Part shown: piece after piece, positions 24,836 through 34,275 of the stretch
Layout of the letters: every line of letters starts with the position of its first letter
How positions within the stretch are numbered: the stretch's first letter is position 1
NCBI RefSeq assembly: GCF_013267595.1
Contig: NZ_CP054011.1
Span: 1,316,147-1,380,146 of the forward strand
Origin: Prevotella melaninogenica
GTDB taxonomy: Bacteria > Bacteroidota > Bacteroidia > Bacteroidales > Bacteroidaceae
Direction: 5' to 3'
DNA length: 64,000 nucleotides
Notes under the pieces: model-generated
Seen by the model: only the letters and a program-made list of their open reading frames with translations
What the model was told of the DNA's origin: nothing
The model's database searches: none
Translations under genes and position numbers: made by a program

Positions 24836-26197
24836 TTAGAAAACTCCTAACTGATGTAGGAAGATTGCGAGAATAGCCAATGGACAAACAAAACGAATGA
24901 GGAAGTAATAGGCACCAAAGAAGATACCACGTGTGGTTCCCCAGTTGGTAAACTCGTCCTTCACCAGTTTCTTTGGTACATACCAGCCTATGAATAGGCA
25001 GGTGAGAAGTCCTCCTATAGGTAGGAAGATTTGTCCTGTCACAAAGTCGAAGAGGTCGAAGAGATCGACACCTGCCACTTTGAGGAAACTCCACTCGCCC
25101 AATGATAACGAGCAGACTGCACCGATAAGCGAACAAGCAGCCGTAACAATCATTGCAGCACGTGGACGACTGATATGCAACTCCTCTTGGAAAAAGGCTG
25201 TACTCACTTCGTGTAGGGATATCAAAGAGGTCAACGCTGCCATCGAAAGCAGCAGATAGAATGCCATCGAAATGATATAACCAACTATAGGCATACTCGC
25301 AAAAGCCTGCTCAAAGACATTTGGAAGGGTAATGAAGATAAGAGATGGTCCACTATCAGGACTTACTCCCACAGAGAATGCAGCTGGGAAAATCATCAAA
25401 CCTGCAAGAATAGCAACGCAGGTGTCAATGACGCCAATCTGTACTGCTGAGTTCAACAACTTTGTATGACGACTATAATAAGAGGCATATGTACAGATAC
25501 ATCCCATCGCAATACTCATCGAATAGAATGACTGACCTAAAGCACCAAGGAAGACATCGCCTGTCACCTTACTGAAGTCGGGCTTCAATAGGAATTCTAC
25601 GCCCTTACTTGCGCCTGGAAGAAGGCAAGATGCAACGACAATAGCCACCAAAAGCACAAAGAGGGCTGGCATCATAATCTTTGATGCACGCTCAATACCA
25701 TTCCTAACACCATGAATAATAATGTAGTGGGCGAGAAACAGAATAGCTACGGTCCATAAAACAGGCTTCCAAGGATTGGTAGAGAAGTCTGTAAAATAAG
25801 ACTTGAAATAATCTGGTGTACCATGCAGATGATTCATTACGGAGGCTACTCCATATTGCAAACACCAACCCGAAACAACAGCGTAATAGCCCGTAATGAG
25901 GAAACCAGTGAGCACTCCTAAGTAACCAACCCACTTCCAAGCACTCCCATTAGATAACTTTGTATAGGCTCGTGCCGTATTTGAGGCTGCATGACGACCG
26001 ATAATGAACTCGCTAATCATACAAGGCAAGCCCAATAACAAGATACAACCAATATAAATAAGAATGAAAGCAGCACCACCATTCTGACCTGTCATATAAG
26101 GGAAACGCCATACATTACCCAAACCAACAGCACCGCCTGCAGTGGCAAGAATCATACCTAACTTGCTTCCAAACTTCGCTCTTTTTTGTTCACTCAT
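24836..26197 (-). CDS. Neurotransmitter:sodium symporter (SNF family) transporter
   Basis: 453 residues from the ATG at 26197 (MSEQKRAKFGSKLG); a further nine codons upstream are open but unneeded. The family signature GMILATAGGAVGLGNVWRFP is at about residues 12-31, with its unwound TM1 glycine pair. About 11-12 hydrophobic segments follow. It is LeuT-like and imports an amino acid or a related small molecule with Na+. The bacterial form lacks long termini, as here. Substrate cannot be told from the sequence. It is divergent from the VanZ gene. Confidence 0.9.
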   Translation of the reverse strand: MSEQKRAKFGSKLGMILATAGGAVGLGNVWRFPYMTGQNGGAAFILIYIGCILLLGLPCMISEFIIGRHAASNTARAYTKLSNGSAWKWVGYLGVLTGFLITGYYAVVSGWCLQYGVASVMNHLHGTPDYFKSYFTDFSTNPWKPVLWTVAILFLAHYIIIHGVRNGIERASKIMMPALFVLLVAIVVASCLLPGASKGVEFLLKPDFSKVTGDVFLGALGQSFYSMSIAMGCICTYASYYSRHTKLLNSAVQIGVIDTCVAILAGLMIFPAAFSVGVSPDSGPSLIFITLPNVFEQAFASMPIVGYIISMAFYLLLSMAALTSLISLHEVSTAFFQEELHISRPRAAMIVTAACSLIGAVCSLSLGEWSFLKVAGVDLFDLFDFVTGQIFLPIGGLLTCLFIGWYVPKKLVKDEFTNWGTTRGIFFGAYYFLIRFVCPLAILAIFLHQLGVF

Positions 26198-26241
26198 AGA
26201 AATTTGATTTGAATATATGCGCAAATTTACGAAAAAATATC

Positions 26242-26249
26242 TACTTTTG
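26242..26249 (+). promoter_or_regulatory. -7 box for the VanZ-family gene
   Basis: TACTTTTG, 20 bases before the ATG at 26270, matching TAnnTTTG. Confidence 0.5.
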
Positions 26250-26269
26250 TGTCAAATTAGAAGTAAAAT

Positions 26270-26662
26270 ATGAGCATAACAAAACACATCTTAACTAAAT
26301 ACCCATTTAGTTGTATTATTGTAATCGGAACTTGGATATTGTGTTTTATGACTATTCCAGAAACGCCACTGAGCTCTGTTCGGTTTATAGATAAGTGGAC
26401 ACATAGTCTTATTTACTTAGTTTTAGGCCTAAGTATAAGCCTCGAATACTTACGCAATACAAAGCAGCCCAGCCCCAAATTCATCATTGTATGGGTCTGG
26501 TTGATGCCTATTATCATGGGAGGACTCATTGAAGTTCTTCAATCCTACTGTACGAATGGGAATCGAAGTGGTGAATGGCTCGACTTCTTCGCAGATGCTA
26601 TTGGCTCGACAATAGCCGTGCTTATCGGTATTCTTCTGGTACGATATCGCGCCAAAGCTTAA
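26270..26662 (+). CDS. VanZ-family membrane protein
   Basis: 130 residues with four predicted membrane helices (about 12-30, 45-60, 72-90, 108-126). The FIDKWTHSLIYLVLGL segment and GGLIEVLQ-GRSGEWLDFFADAIGS match the conserved H and E/D-rich loops of the VanZ-like fold. The family is named for teicoplanin resistance, but most members have no known role. Its last 41 bases overlap the 3' end of the convergent CYTH gene. A -7 box lies 20 bases before the start. Confidence 0.85.
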   Translation: MSITKHILTKYPFSCIIVIGTWILCFMTIPETPLSSVRFIDKWTHSLIYLVLGLSISLEYLRNTKQPSPKFIIVWVWLMPIIMGGLIEVLQSYCTNGNRSGEWLDFFADAIGSTIAVLIGILLVRYRAKA

Positions 26663-27119
26663 ATGGATTGCGACGCATCTGGGAATTATAGAAGTGGCGA
26701 TTACCCGTAATTTCTAAGCCAATAAAGTCTGGCTTATCAAACGATTCATCCTCACTTCCTAACTCCACTTCAGCCAAGACGAGTCCATCATTATCACCAT
26801 GAAACTCATCTATCTCAAAGGTATGACCTTCAAAAGGTACAAGATAGCGATGCTTATCAATCACACCTGGCTCGCATAAAAGCATTAATTGCTGTGCTTC
26901 TTCCAGTGTAATCTCTTTTTCAAACTCATAACGTGATAGCCCACCTGTACGTGATGGACCTTTGATTGTCAGATATCCCTTATCGTCCCTGATACGAACA
27001 CGAACGGTATTAACAGCTGCAAAATATCCTTGTTGTATGTGACTACAACTACTTGCAAGGCTTTTCCAGTCCATATTCTTATGAACTAAGAACTTTCTTT
27101 CAATCTCTAATCCACTCAT
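26622..27119 (-). CDS. CYTH-domain protein (triphosphatase/adenylate cyclase-like)
   Basis: 165 residues from the ATG at 27119. The signature EIERKFLV (residues 5-12) opens a triphosphate tunnel fold, with alternating charged strands (VRVRIRDDKGYLTIKG, YEFEKEI, FEIDEFHG, LAEVELG). Small stand-alone bacterial CYTH proteins often hydrolyse inorganic triphosphate. The frame is open 12 codons upstream, but the MSGLEIERKF start is the family norm. The 3' end overlaps the VanZ gene on the other strand by 41 bases. A 45-codon membrane protein gene lies just upstream in the same direction. Confidence 0.9.
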   Translation of the reverse strand: MSGLEIERKFLVHKNMDWKSLASSCSHIQQGYFAAVNTVRVRIRDDKGYLTIKGPSRTGGLSRYEFEKEITLEEAQQLMLLCEPGVIDKHRYLVPFEGHTFEIDEFHGDNDGLVLAEVELGSEDESFDKPDFIGLEITGNRHFYNSQMRRNPFKLWRDIVPEEYR

Positions 27120-27200
27120 GAGACCCCTATTGTTAATATAATAAGCGACTGTCACGATCTAAGAGATAACAGTCGCGTATCATTTATGTCCTGTTTACTA

Positions 27201-27338
27201 TTAGCTATTTGATGCTATAATGATTGTAAGAACGCCCAAAGCGACTAAAATCACAGCCAACCAAGCAACGACACGATTAGCCTGCTTTTCTTGTTTAAGT
27301 TCTCTTTCCTTACGATTTACTTTACTTCTTTCACTCAT
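27201..27338 (-). CDS. Small single-pass membrane protein (45 residues)
   Basis: A short open frame with a charged N-terminus (MSERSKVNRKERELKQEKQ) followed by one hydrophobic helix (VVAWLAVILVALGVLTIIIA) and SNS at the end. The design is that of a small tail-anchored or type II membrane peptide. The start is ATG at 27336-27338. It stands between the CYTH gene (same strand, 81 bases downstream) and prfB. Function unknown. The clear charge/hydrophobic layout makes chance unlikely. Confidence 0.65.
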   Translation of the reverse strand: MSERSKVNRKERELKQEKQANRVVAWLAVILVALGVLTIIIASNS

Positions 27339-27523
27339 AGTTATATTATTTTAAAAGGTTGTATATCATTATTAATAAGGGAAGAAACCTCCCTAAGTTC
27401 CGCAAAAGGAGGAGAAATATTGGATTACAGTGGGATAATCGCAGGTTTTTCTTTCGATAATCTATACCCAATCCACTTTTCCTTAGGCGCTTTCCTCCCC
27501 TCAGAGAAGACAGAAAAAGCTTT

Positions 27524-28639
27524 CTATTCCTCCGTTGGAAACTCCATCAGATAAGCTTTGATGAAGTCATCAATCTTACCATCCATCACACCATCCACAT
27601 CAGAAGTCTGATAATTAGTGCGGTGATCCTTCACACGACGGTCATCAAAGACGTAACTTCGAATCTGACTTCCCCACTCAATCTTCTTCTTACCAGCCTC
27701 AATCTTAGCCTGTTCTTCCATGCGTTTCTTCATTGCACGGTCATACAACTGCGACTTCAAGAGCTGCATAGCCTTAGCACGGTTCTTCGGTTGGTCGCGA
27801 GTTTCCGTATTTTCAATGAGGATTTCCTCCTGTTCTCCAGTGTCAGGATCTTCATATTGATAGCGCAAACGTACACCTGACTCCACCTTGTTGACGTTCT
27901 GTCCACCCGCACCACTCGAACGGAAGGTGTCCCAACTGACGCGAGCAGGGTCAACATATACCTCTATCGTATCATCAACCAATGGCGTAACGAAGACGCT
28001 GGCAAAGCTTGTCATACGCTTACCTTGGGCATTGAACGGACTAACACGTACTAAACGATGCACACCATTCTCACTCTTCAAGTAGCCATAAGCATATTCT
28101 CCACCCTCAAACTTCATTGTCACACTCTTAATACCAGCCTCATCGCCTTCCTGTATATCAGAGATAGTAACTCTATATCCCTGTGCTTCACCCCAACGCA
28201 TATACATACGCATCAGCATAGAAGCCCAGTCTTGACTCTCCGTACCGCCCGCTCCAGAGTTAATTTTCATCACACACTCCATCGGATCTTCCTCCTGACG
28301 TAGCATATTCTTAAGCTCTAATCCTTCGATTACCTTAAGAACCTTAGCGTATGCGGTATCAACTTCCTCCTCAGTGACAAGTTCATCTTTATAGAAATCG
28401 AACGCCAACTGTACTTCATCAGCCAACGCACGTGCCTTATCATAGTCTTTAACCCATTTCTCGATATCCTTAACTTTCTTCATCTGCTCCTGTGCACGAG
28501 CTGGGTCATCCCAAAAATCTGGGGCTTGTGTACGGAGTTGTTCCTCCTCAAACTCTATTCGTTTCTTGTCAATGTCAAGATAACGGTGCAACGCTTCAGT
28601 GCGTTCTTGGATATCTTTTAGCTGATCTGCTGTTATCAT
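27524..28639 (-). CDS. prfB: Peptide chain release factor 2
   Basis: 371 residues. The catalytic GGQ is in SSGAGGQNVNKVESGVR (about residue 250). The helical N-terminal domain and the anticodon-mimicking domain are complete. RF2 releases peptides at UGA and UAA. The reading frame is continuous: at the place where many bacteria carry the programmed +1 shift (CTT TGA C), this gene reads TAT CTT GAC, so the autoregulatory frameshift is absent. Length matches the family (about 365). Confidence 0.95.
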   Translation of the reverse strand: MITADQLKDIQERTEALHRYLDIDKKRIEFEEEQLRTQAPDFWDDPARAQEQMKKVKDIEKWVKDYDKARALADEVQLAFDFYKDELVTEEEVDTAYAKVLKVIEGLELKNMLRQEEDPMECVMKINSGAGGTESQDWASMLMRMYMRWGEAQGYRVTISDIQEGDEAGIKSVTMKFEGGEYAYGYLKSENGVHRLVRVSPFNAQGKRMTSFASVFVTPLVDDTIEVYVDPARVSWDTFRSSGAGGQNVNKVESGVRLRYQYEDPDTGEQEEILIENTETRDQPKNRAKAMQLLKSQLYDRAMKKRMEEQAKIEAGKKKIEWGSQIRSYVFDDRRVKDHRTNYQTSDVDGVMDGKIDDFIKAYLMEFPTEE

Positions 28640-28810
28640 CTTTGTTCTTTTATCGTTGGAATGGGGTTAGAAGAACTGGTAGAACGAGTAAGACTATCAA
28701 AAATAGCAAGCCGAGTGAAACTATTAAAGCTGATAAAACACAGCCTAATTCGTCTGAACAACTAACCTGTCAACTCTTCAACACGTCTACCCATCAACTC
28801 ATTTACTTCC

Positions 28811-30619
28811 CTACTCCTCGTACATCTTTTCTATCACATCATGATAGCGGCGGTTTACAACCGAACGCTTTAGCTTCAACGTATTCGTTAGCTCTCCGTT
28901 TTCCATTGAGAAATGGTGAGCGAGAAGGGTGAAACGTTTAATCTTCTCGTATGATGCCAAACGCTGCTGTAAGGTTTCGATACGCTCACGCATCATATCG
29001 TTTACACGCTTATCTTGGCATAACTCCTCACGATCTTTGAACTCTATGTGATTCTCTCTTGCCCACTCTTCCAATACAGAATACTCTGGAACAATCAGAG
29101 CAGAAACAAACTTACGCTGGTCAGCAATCACTGAAACCTGCTCAATAAACTTATCTACTAACAGCATCGCCTCCACCATCTGTGGTGCAATATACTTACC
29201 ATTAGAAGTCTTGAAGAGGTCCTTGATACGCTCTTTTAAGAATAACTCACCGTCCTTCATATAACCGGCATCACCAGTATGGAAGTAACCATCCTTATCA
29301 AATGCCTCTGCATTAGCAGTATCACGACGGAAGTAACCTGGCATAATCGTTGGACCCTTCAGCATTACTTCACCCTCATCGCTAATCTTTATATCAATAC
29401 CCTCAAGCGGTCTACCCACAGAACCAACAGTATAAGGCTGTCCTACATGGTCGCAGGTAACGGTTGCCAAACTCTCAGTCAAGCCATAACCAACAATCAT
29501 GGTAATACCGATGCTATGTACAAACTCCTCTACCTCTGGAGATACATAGGCTCCAGCTGTCGGGAAGAGATGTGGATTTTCCAAGCCTAACTGTTTGCGA
29601 ACAAGACTCAAAACAGTCTTATTAACAAACTTATACTCCATCTCCAATGCCAAAGGAACACGCTTTCCACGTGCAAGATACTGTATATTGCGCTTTCTTC
29701 CAACATTCAAAGCATGATAGAAAAGCTTACGCTGAACGACGCTTGACTTATCCATGCGCTCCTTTACAGCCACATAAACCTTCTCCCAGAAACGAGGTAC
29801 GGAAGCCATACTTGTTGGATGCGTCTCACGCATACTCTGCTGAATCTCCTTTGGATAAGTGTTTACAATCAATTCTGCACCCGCAGCGAGAGACAAACAA
29901 GCCCAACCACGCTCGAAGACATGACTGAAAGGCAGGAAGTTGATAACACGGTCTTTTTCATTTACAGGCACACTCTTCCTATTCGCATCCATAGCAGCCT
30001 GATACATCTTATAAGTCAAGATAACTCCCTTGCTCTCACCAGTAGTACCACTTGTGTAAAGAATATTACAAATATCATCATAGTTAGCATGCGCCCAACG
30101 CTCTTTTACCTCTGCTTCACGTGGGAAACCTTCACCTAACTTTAAGAAGTCTGCGAAATAGATAGAGTTTGGATCATGCTGACTAAGGCGTACACTTGAG
30201 TCAAAGACAATTATACGTTCCAATGTAGGGCAAAGGGATTGAATACGACGCGCCTTGTCATATTGCTCCTGTTCGCCAACGAAAAGAAACCTTACATTGG
30301 CATCTTGAATCATATATTGTATCTGCTGTTCTGAACTTGTTGCATAGAACGGAATGCTAATCACGCGTACTCCGTATGCACCATAATCTGTATACAGATG
30401 ATGGATACAGTTTTGTGAAAACACAGCAATAGTCTCTTGTGGCTTCATTCCGAGGTTCAAGAGCGCATTTGACACTTCCTTTACGCGCATTGAGAACTGG
30501 TTCCATGACACTGTCTTCCAGTCCAGACTGCCAAAGTTACGGAAAGTGATTGCTGGTTTTGCTCCGTATTTTTTTGCTTGTTCGTGAATAAGAACAGAGA
30601 GATGTCCGATTGTCTGCAT
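28811..30619 (-). CDS. Long-chain fatty acid--CoA ligase (AMP-forming)
   Basis: 602 residues. The adenylate-forming P-loop YTSGTTGESKG is at about residues 186-196. The VGYGLTESLATVT and GYFHTGDAGYMKDGELFLKERIKD segments are motifs of the ANL superfamily. The form resembles the FadD15-like AMP-dependent synthetases with a C-terminal ALIVPEYSVLEEWA. It activates fatty acids for phospholipid synthesis or degradation at the inner face of the membrane. A TATATTTG promoter box lies at 30708-30715 on the minus strand. Chain-length specificity is not evident. Confidence 0.92.
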   Translation of the reverse strand: MQTIGHLSVLIHEQAKKYGAKPAITFRNFGSLDWKTVSWNQFSMRVKEVSNALLNLGMKPQETIAVFSQNCIHHLYTDYGAYGVRVISIPFYATSSEQQIQYMIQDANVRFLFVGEQEQYDKARRIQSLCPTLERIIVFDSSVRLSQHDPNSIYFADFLKLGEGFPREAEVKERWAHANYDDICNILYTSGTTGESKGVILTYKMYQAAMDANRKSVPVNEKDRVINFLPFSHVFERGWACLSLAAGAELIVNTYPKEIQQSMRETHPTSMASVPRFWEKVYVAVKERMDKSSVVQRKLFYHALNVGRKRNIQYLARGKRVPLALEMEYKFVNKTVLSLVRKQLGLENPHLFPTAGAYVSPEVEEFVHSIGITMIVGYGLTESLATVTCDHVGQPYTVGSVGRPLEGIDIKISDEGEVMLKGPTIMPGYFRRDTANAEAFDKDGYFHTGDAGYMKDGELFLKERIKDLFKTSNGKYIAPQMVEAMLLVDKFIEQVSVIADQRKFVSALIVPEYSVLEEWARENHIEFKDREELCQDKRVNDMMRERIETLQQRLASYEKIKRFTLLAHHFSMENGELTNTLKLKRSVVNRRYHDVIEKMYEE

Positions 30620-30707
30620 TGTTTCCTAATTTATCTTCGACCAATCAGCACATATAAAAAAGCCTGAAAGTCTTTTATTCAAATAGCTGATTGTACTTTA
30701 TTTTCTG

Positions 30708-30715
30708 CAAATATA
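30708..30715 (-). promoter_or_regulatory. -7 box for the acyl-CoA ligase gene
   Basis: TATATTTG on the minus strand, about 90 bases before the ATG at 30619, matching TAnnTTTG. Confidence 0.45.
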
Positions 30716-30952
30716 AACATTTATCCGCAAAGCAAAAAATAAATTAGATATTAAATTGCAATTTTACCCTTTTGCTTTTCCTCTACCAAACAGAGAAGAA
30801 TAGGACAATTATTTTCTTTTATAGAACAAAACAAATTCCGCATGAGTACCTATTAGAAAGCTAAAAGTCGACGATAAGAATCCACAATAATATCTTCTAT
30901 GCAATTTTCATCAATTAGTTGAGTCCATTTACATAACATATTTCAATGTGTT

Positions 30953-31031
30953 TAGCACTCCGCACAATTGGTGTTTACCATTCGCACAATATGTGCGAAG
31001 CCTTAGCACGATATGTGCGAAGCATCAACAC
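30953..31031. repeat. CACCAATGGTG palindrome array, copy 4
   Basis: Three units: CTCCGCACAATTGGTG, then TTCGCACAATATGTGCGAAG and TAGCACGATATGTGCGAAG, ending with CATCAACAC as in the other copies. This copy has palindrome cores that have drifted but remain self-complementary. The interval 30716-30952 shows only AT-rich DNA. Confidence 0.75.
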
Positions 31032-31128
31032 ATCAGCTAAAGATGAGAAGAAAGGGGCATTAAACCCATTATAACAAGGGGAATAAGAGGCAAATAGCTA
31101 ACTAATAGAAGGAAAAGATTTACCTGAC

Positions 31129-31213
31129 AGCTGCCGAAGAAGGTTTTTCTTCATGATAAAAAAGAATTATCTTCATGAAAAGAAATATTCCTTCTCATGA
31201 AGATAATTTAGTT
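31129..31213. repeat. TTTTCATGAAAA cluster, copy 1
   Basis: Four inverted CTTCATGA/TCATGAAG-like boxes (TTCTTCATGATAAAAAAG, ATCTTCATGAAAAGAAATA, CTTCTCATGAAGATAATT). Same family as 39347-39436 and 48857-48949. The rest of 30620-31317 shows no gene. Confidence 0.65.
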
Positions 31214-31317
31214 ATAACGTACTTATTAAACTTGGAAAGACGCTAAAACACAAAGCGAATTATCGTCACTTTCAACTCAATAAGCCCACATTATTAATAT
31301 ATAAGATAGGATGCTTA

Positions 31318-33363
31318 TTAACGCAACCACTGCTCTGGATTCAGTTTAGCTGTCTCCTTACGCAACTGGAACTGAAGAATACCAGTCCTACCAACGGTTC
31401 CGATGGTCTGACCCGTACCGACCTTCTGTCCCTTGCTGACACCGACAGAACCCAAATTAGCATAAACAGTGATGTAAATACCATGACGAATCATCACGAC
31501 ACTCATACCGCCTGCCATGAAGACACCGCTCACCTCGCCCATAAAGACACTGCGAACAGCACTACCAGGAGCACCCTTGATATTGATACCATCATTGTTC
31601 AAGCGAATATTTGACATACCAGCCACATTGTACTGACCAAAGTGGCTAACTATCTGACCCGACAATGGCATTGGCAATCTGCCACGGTTGTTGGCAAAGT
31701 TACCTGTTATTGCACGATCGGCTGAACTGAGCATATCATTGCTTTCAGCAGCAGAAGCTCTTGCAGCTTCAGCCTCACGAGCAGCACGCTCACGGTCGGC
31801 ATCAGCCTTGCGTTCGGCAGCCACACGATTTGCTTCAGCCTCACGAGCCATCTGATCAGCACGAGCCTTCTCGGCAGCAGCACGAGCCTCAGCCTTTTCC
31901 TGTGCAGCCTTAGCAGCAGCTTCCTGCTCTTCTGCCTTACGGATAGCACGATCACGAGCAGCAGCACGCTCCTTCTGCAAAGCCTCTTGACGTGCCTTTT
32001 CTGCAGCAGCTCTGGCTGCAGCAGCACGAGCAGCAGCTTCCTGACGAGCCTTCTCGGCAGCCTCAGCAGCAGCACGAGCGGCAGCCTTTGCCTTTGCTTC
32101 ACGCTCTTTCGCCTCTGCAATACGGCGCGCATTCTCTCGGGCGGCAACCTCTGCAGCGGCTTTCTTACGTGCCAATTCTTCTGCACGCTTCTTAGCAGCA
32201 GCGGCACGAGCGGCAGCCTGTGCCTTTGCTTCTGCAATAGCACGTTCACGCGCCTTCTGTATTTCAATCTGAATAAGTCGGTCAATCTGCGCATTCAGAG
32301 CCTGTTGCTGTTGACGACGCTGTGCGATAACACCCTGCAATACCTTCTGGTCATTCTGCAGAGAGTTTACAACCGTCTGCTGTTCAACACGCTTACGCTC
32401 CATCTGAGCATGTACCAGACGGTCTTTATAGAGAAGATTACTCTTATTGACACGTACCTGTTTCAGCTGTGTATGCTTCTCATCTACCTGCATCTGCTTT
32501 GCCTTGAGCTGTTCACCCTGCGCACGCTGATAGGCAGCATACTCACGTACGAAACGAAGACGACGATACATCTGGGTCAAGTTCTTTGCCGAGAAGACGA
32601 ACATCAACTTGTCTTGAATACTACGATGACGTGCCATGTAACGCATAGAGCGGATAAAACGAGCACGACGTTCACCCAACTGTGACTCAAGAGAAGCTAA
32701 CTGACCTTTCAGAATACCGATATTCGAATCCAATCCTTTGATATCTGTGGCGATTGTATCAATTGTTCTTTGGTGCTGACCGATTTCAGTATCAAGGCGT
32801 ACAATCTTCTGCAGACGGTCGTCAACGTCCTTCTGCTTTACTTTCATTTCCTCTTCGTGCTCTGAAATCTCTTTTTGCAACTTCAAGTTTTGCTGTTGTA
32901 AACCTTTGATTTCCTCTGTCGTCACGTATGCAGGACCCTTTGCACCCTTCTTACCAACATGAGCGTTGCGTACAGCAGCCTTACCACGGACAACTTGCTG
33001 ACCCTTCACTTGAGCAGGTTGACCCTTGAGTTGAGGTTGTTGTCCCTTCACTTGAGGTTGCTGTCCCTTGAGTTGTTGCTGGTGTTGTAACTTATCCTGC
33101 TGCTGTTTGCCCTTCGGTTGGGGTTGAGTTTGTAGTTTCTCAACTATTGGCTTCTGACCTTTTACAGGAGTAGCAGGTGCTACAGCGTGGTTGTTATTAA
33201 TCGCATTTATAGCTTTCTTACCCTTACCTTTTACGGTAGTTTGGGGTTCTACGGATTGAGCCACAGCTGCTTTTTGCTGTTTCCTATGCTTTCGTGAATG
33301 CTGAGCAGAAACACTCAGCATACACATTATTGACAATATGAATAATAAAGAAAGACGTTTCAT
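31318..33363 (-). CDS. EnvC-like coiled-coil protein with degenerate LytM (M23) domain
   Basis: 681 residues. A signal peptide (LLFILSIMCMLSVSAQ) leads into a low-complexity segment with repeated KGQQPQ(V/L) units (about 85-125). A long coiled-coil follows (about 150-370), then an Ala/Arg/Glu-rich helix (RAAAEKARQEA repeats, about 380-540), and a C-terminal LytM fold (about 560-681). The zinc ligands are lost: HxGxD reads NDGIN, the last HxH reads QFQ, and the expected second His is Ala in VYANL. Such degenerate domains act as activators of amidases in cell separation (EnvC) rather than as enzymes. It directly follows the DUF4292 gene with no space between. Confidence 0.85.
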   Translation of the reverse strand: MKRLSLLFILSIMCMLSVSAQHSRKHRKQQKAAVAQSVEPQTTVKGKGKKAINAINNNHAVAPATPVKGQKPIVEKLQTQPQPKGKQQQDKLQHQQQLKGQQPQVKGQQPQLKGQPAQVKGQQVVRGKAAVRNAHVGKKGAKGPAYVTTEEIKGLQQQNLKLQKEISEHEEEMKVKQKDVDDRLQKIVRLDTEIGQHQRTIDTIATDIKGLDSNIGILKGQLASLESQLGERRARFIRSMRYMARHRSIQDKLMFVFSAKNLTQMYRRLRFVREYAAYQRAQGEQLKAKQMQVDEKHTQLKQVRVNKSNLLYKDRLVHAQMERKRVEQQTVVNSLQNDQKVLQGVIAQRRQQQQALNAQIDRLIQIEIQKARERAIAEAKAQAAARAAAAKKRAEELARKKAAAEVAARENARRIAEAKEREAKAKAAARAAAEAAEKARQEAAARAAAARAAAEKARQEALQKERAAARDRAIRKAEEQEAAAKAAQEKAEARAAAEKARADQMAREAEANRVAAERKADADRERAAREAEAARASAAESNDMLSSADRAITGNFANNRGRLPMPLSGQIVSHFGQYNVAGMSNIRLNNDGINIKGAPGSAVRSVFMGEVSGVFMAGGMSVVMIRHGIYITVYANLGSVGVSKGQKVGTGQTIGTVGRTGILQFQLRKETAKLNPEQWLR

Positions 33364-34275
33364 TTAAAAGTTCATTAGTTTGCCGAGGATATCCTCTACG
33401 CTTACTTTTGTATACTTATCAGATGGTGTGGTAAAAACTTCCCAATCACTGGCATCGCTGAAGCTCTCAAGATCAAAGCTTGCCTTAAGTGTCTTTGCTG
33501 GCTTCTGTCCAAACTTTGGTGTATTGATTGTCAACATCTGACTTGCAGGGAAGAGCTTTGAGCCAAATGCTTTAAAGTCATCATAACTCCATGAGAGCTT
33601 TGAAGCACCATGTGTATTGCTATTATAAGTAACAGTTGTTAGGACAATCTGATTGCTCTTAGGATTAACTGACCACTTATAATCCATCTTTCCGTCTTTA
33701 AGACTTATCAGGGTTGAGCCCTCTGTCTGTGCTTTGCTCTCATCAACAGCAAACTGTGAGAGGTCTGCTTCGCTCACCTTTTGCTGGCGAGGGATGAACA
33801 CTTGATTCCAGAAAAGCGACTGGAGTGAATAGAAGTTGATTCCATTATCACGCAAGAAACCTACCTCATCGTAGCTTGCTTTTACATACTGCTTATGGAT
33901 GCGATCGATGAAGAGGACATAATCCTTTGCAAACTCGATGCGTCCCACCTCACTACGAAGAATTGGAATTAGCAACTGTAGACGGATAACTTCATCTTTA
34001 CGCATACGCAGAATACCTGGTACGGTAATATCTTTATGCCCATCGTTGAGCGTAAAAGTAAGATTTGAAACAAGGTTCTTTTGGTAAAGTGCATTGTCAG
34101 CAACACGCTGCATGACAACAACACTCTGCATCTTGCTATCCTTTGTAGCAGGTGCTGTCTGCTGTGCAACCTTGTTATCCTGCACAGGTTTCTGTTGAAT
34201 CACAGCTTTCTTTGTACCACATGATGCCAACAGCAGGACAGTCATGCTTACAAGTAATATCTTAGTTTTTTTCAT
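33364..34275 (-). CDS. DUF4292 lipoprotein
   Basis: 303 residues with a lipobox: MKKTKILLVSMTVLLLASC, lipidation Cys at 19. The mature protein is beta-rich and shaped like the outer-membrane lipoprotein carrier LolB/LolA group, to which DUF4292 has been compared. It would be anchored to the inner face of the outer membrane or to the inner membrane. Its ATG overlaps the TPR gene's stop (ATGA, 34272-34275) and its own stop touches the ATG of the LytM gene. This dut-TPR-DUF4292-LytM order recurs in Bacteroidetes and suggests an envelope assembly unit. Confidence 0.85.
   Translation of the reverse strand: MKKTKILLVSMTVLLLASCGTKKAVIQQKPVQDNKVAQQTAPATKDSKMQSVVVMQRVADNALYQKNLVSNLTFTLNDGHKDITVPGILRMRKDEVIRLQLLIPILRSEVGRIEFAKDYVLFIDRIHKQYVKASYDEVGFLRDNGINFYSLQSLFWNQVFIPRQQKVSEADLSQFAVDESKAQTEGSTLISLKDGKMDYKWSVNPKSNQIVLTTVTYNSNTHGASKLSWSYDDFKAFGSKLFPASQMLTINTPKFGQKPAKTLKASFDLESFSDASDWEVFTTPSDKYTKVSVEDILGKLMNF

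Noticed and set aside
31707..32685. Long ORFs on both strands across the Ala/Arg/Glu-rich part of the EnvC-like gene
   Set aside because: They are shadow frames of repetitive codons and have Leu/Arg or Ser/Cys-only composition.
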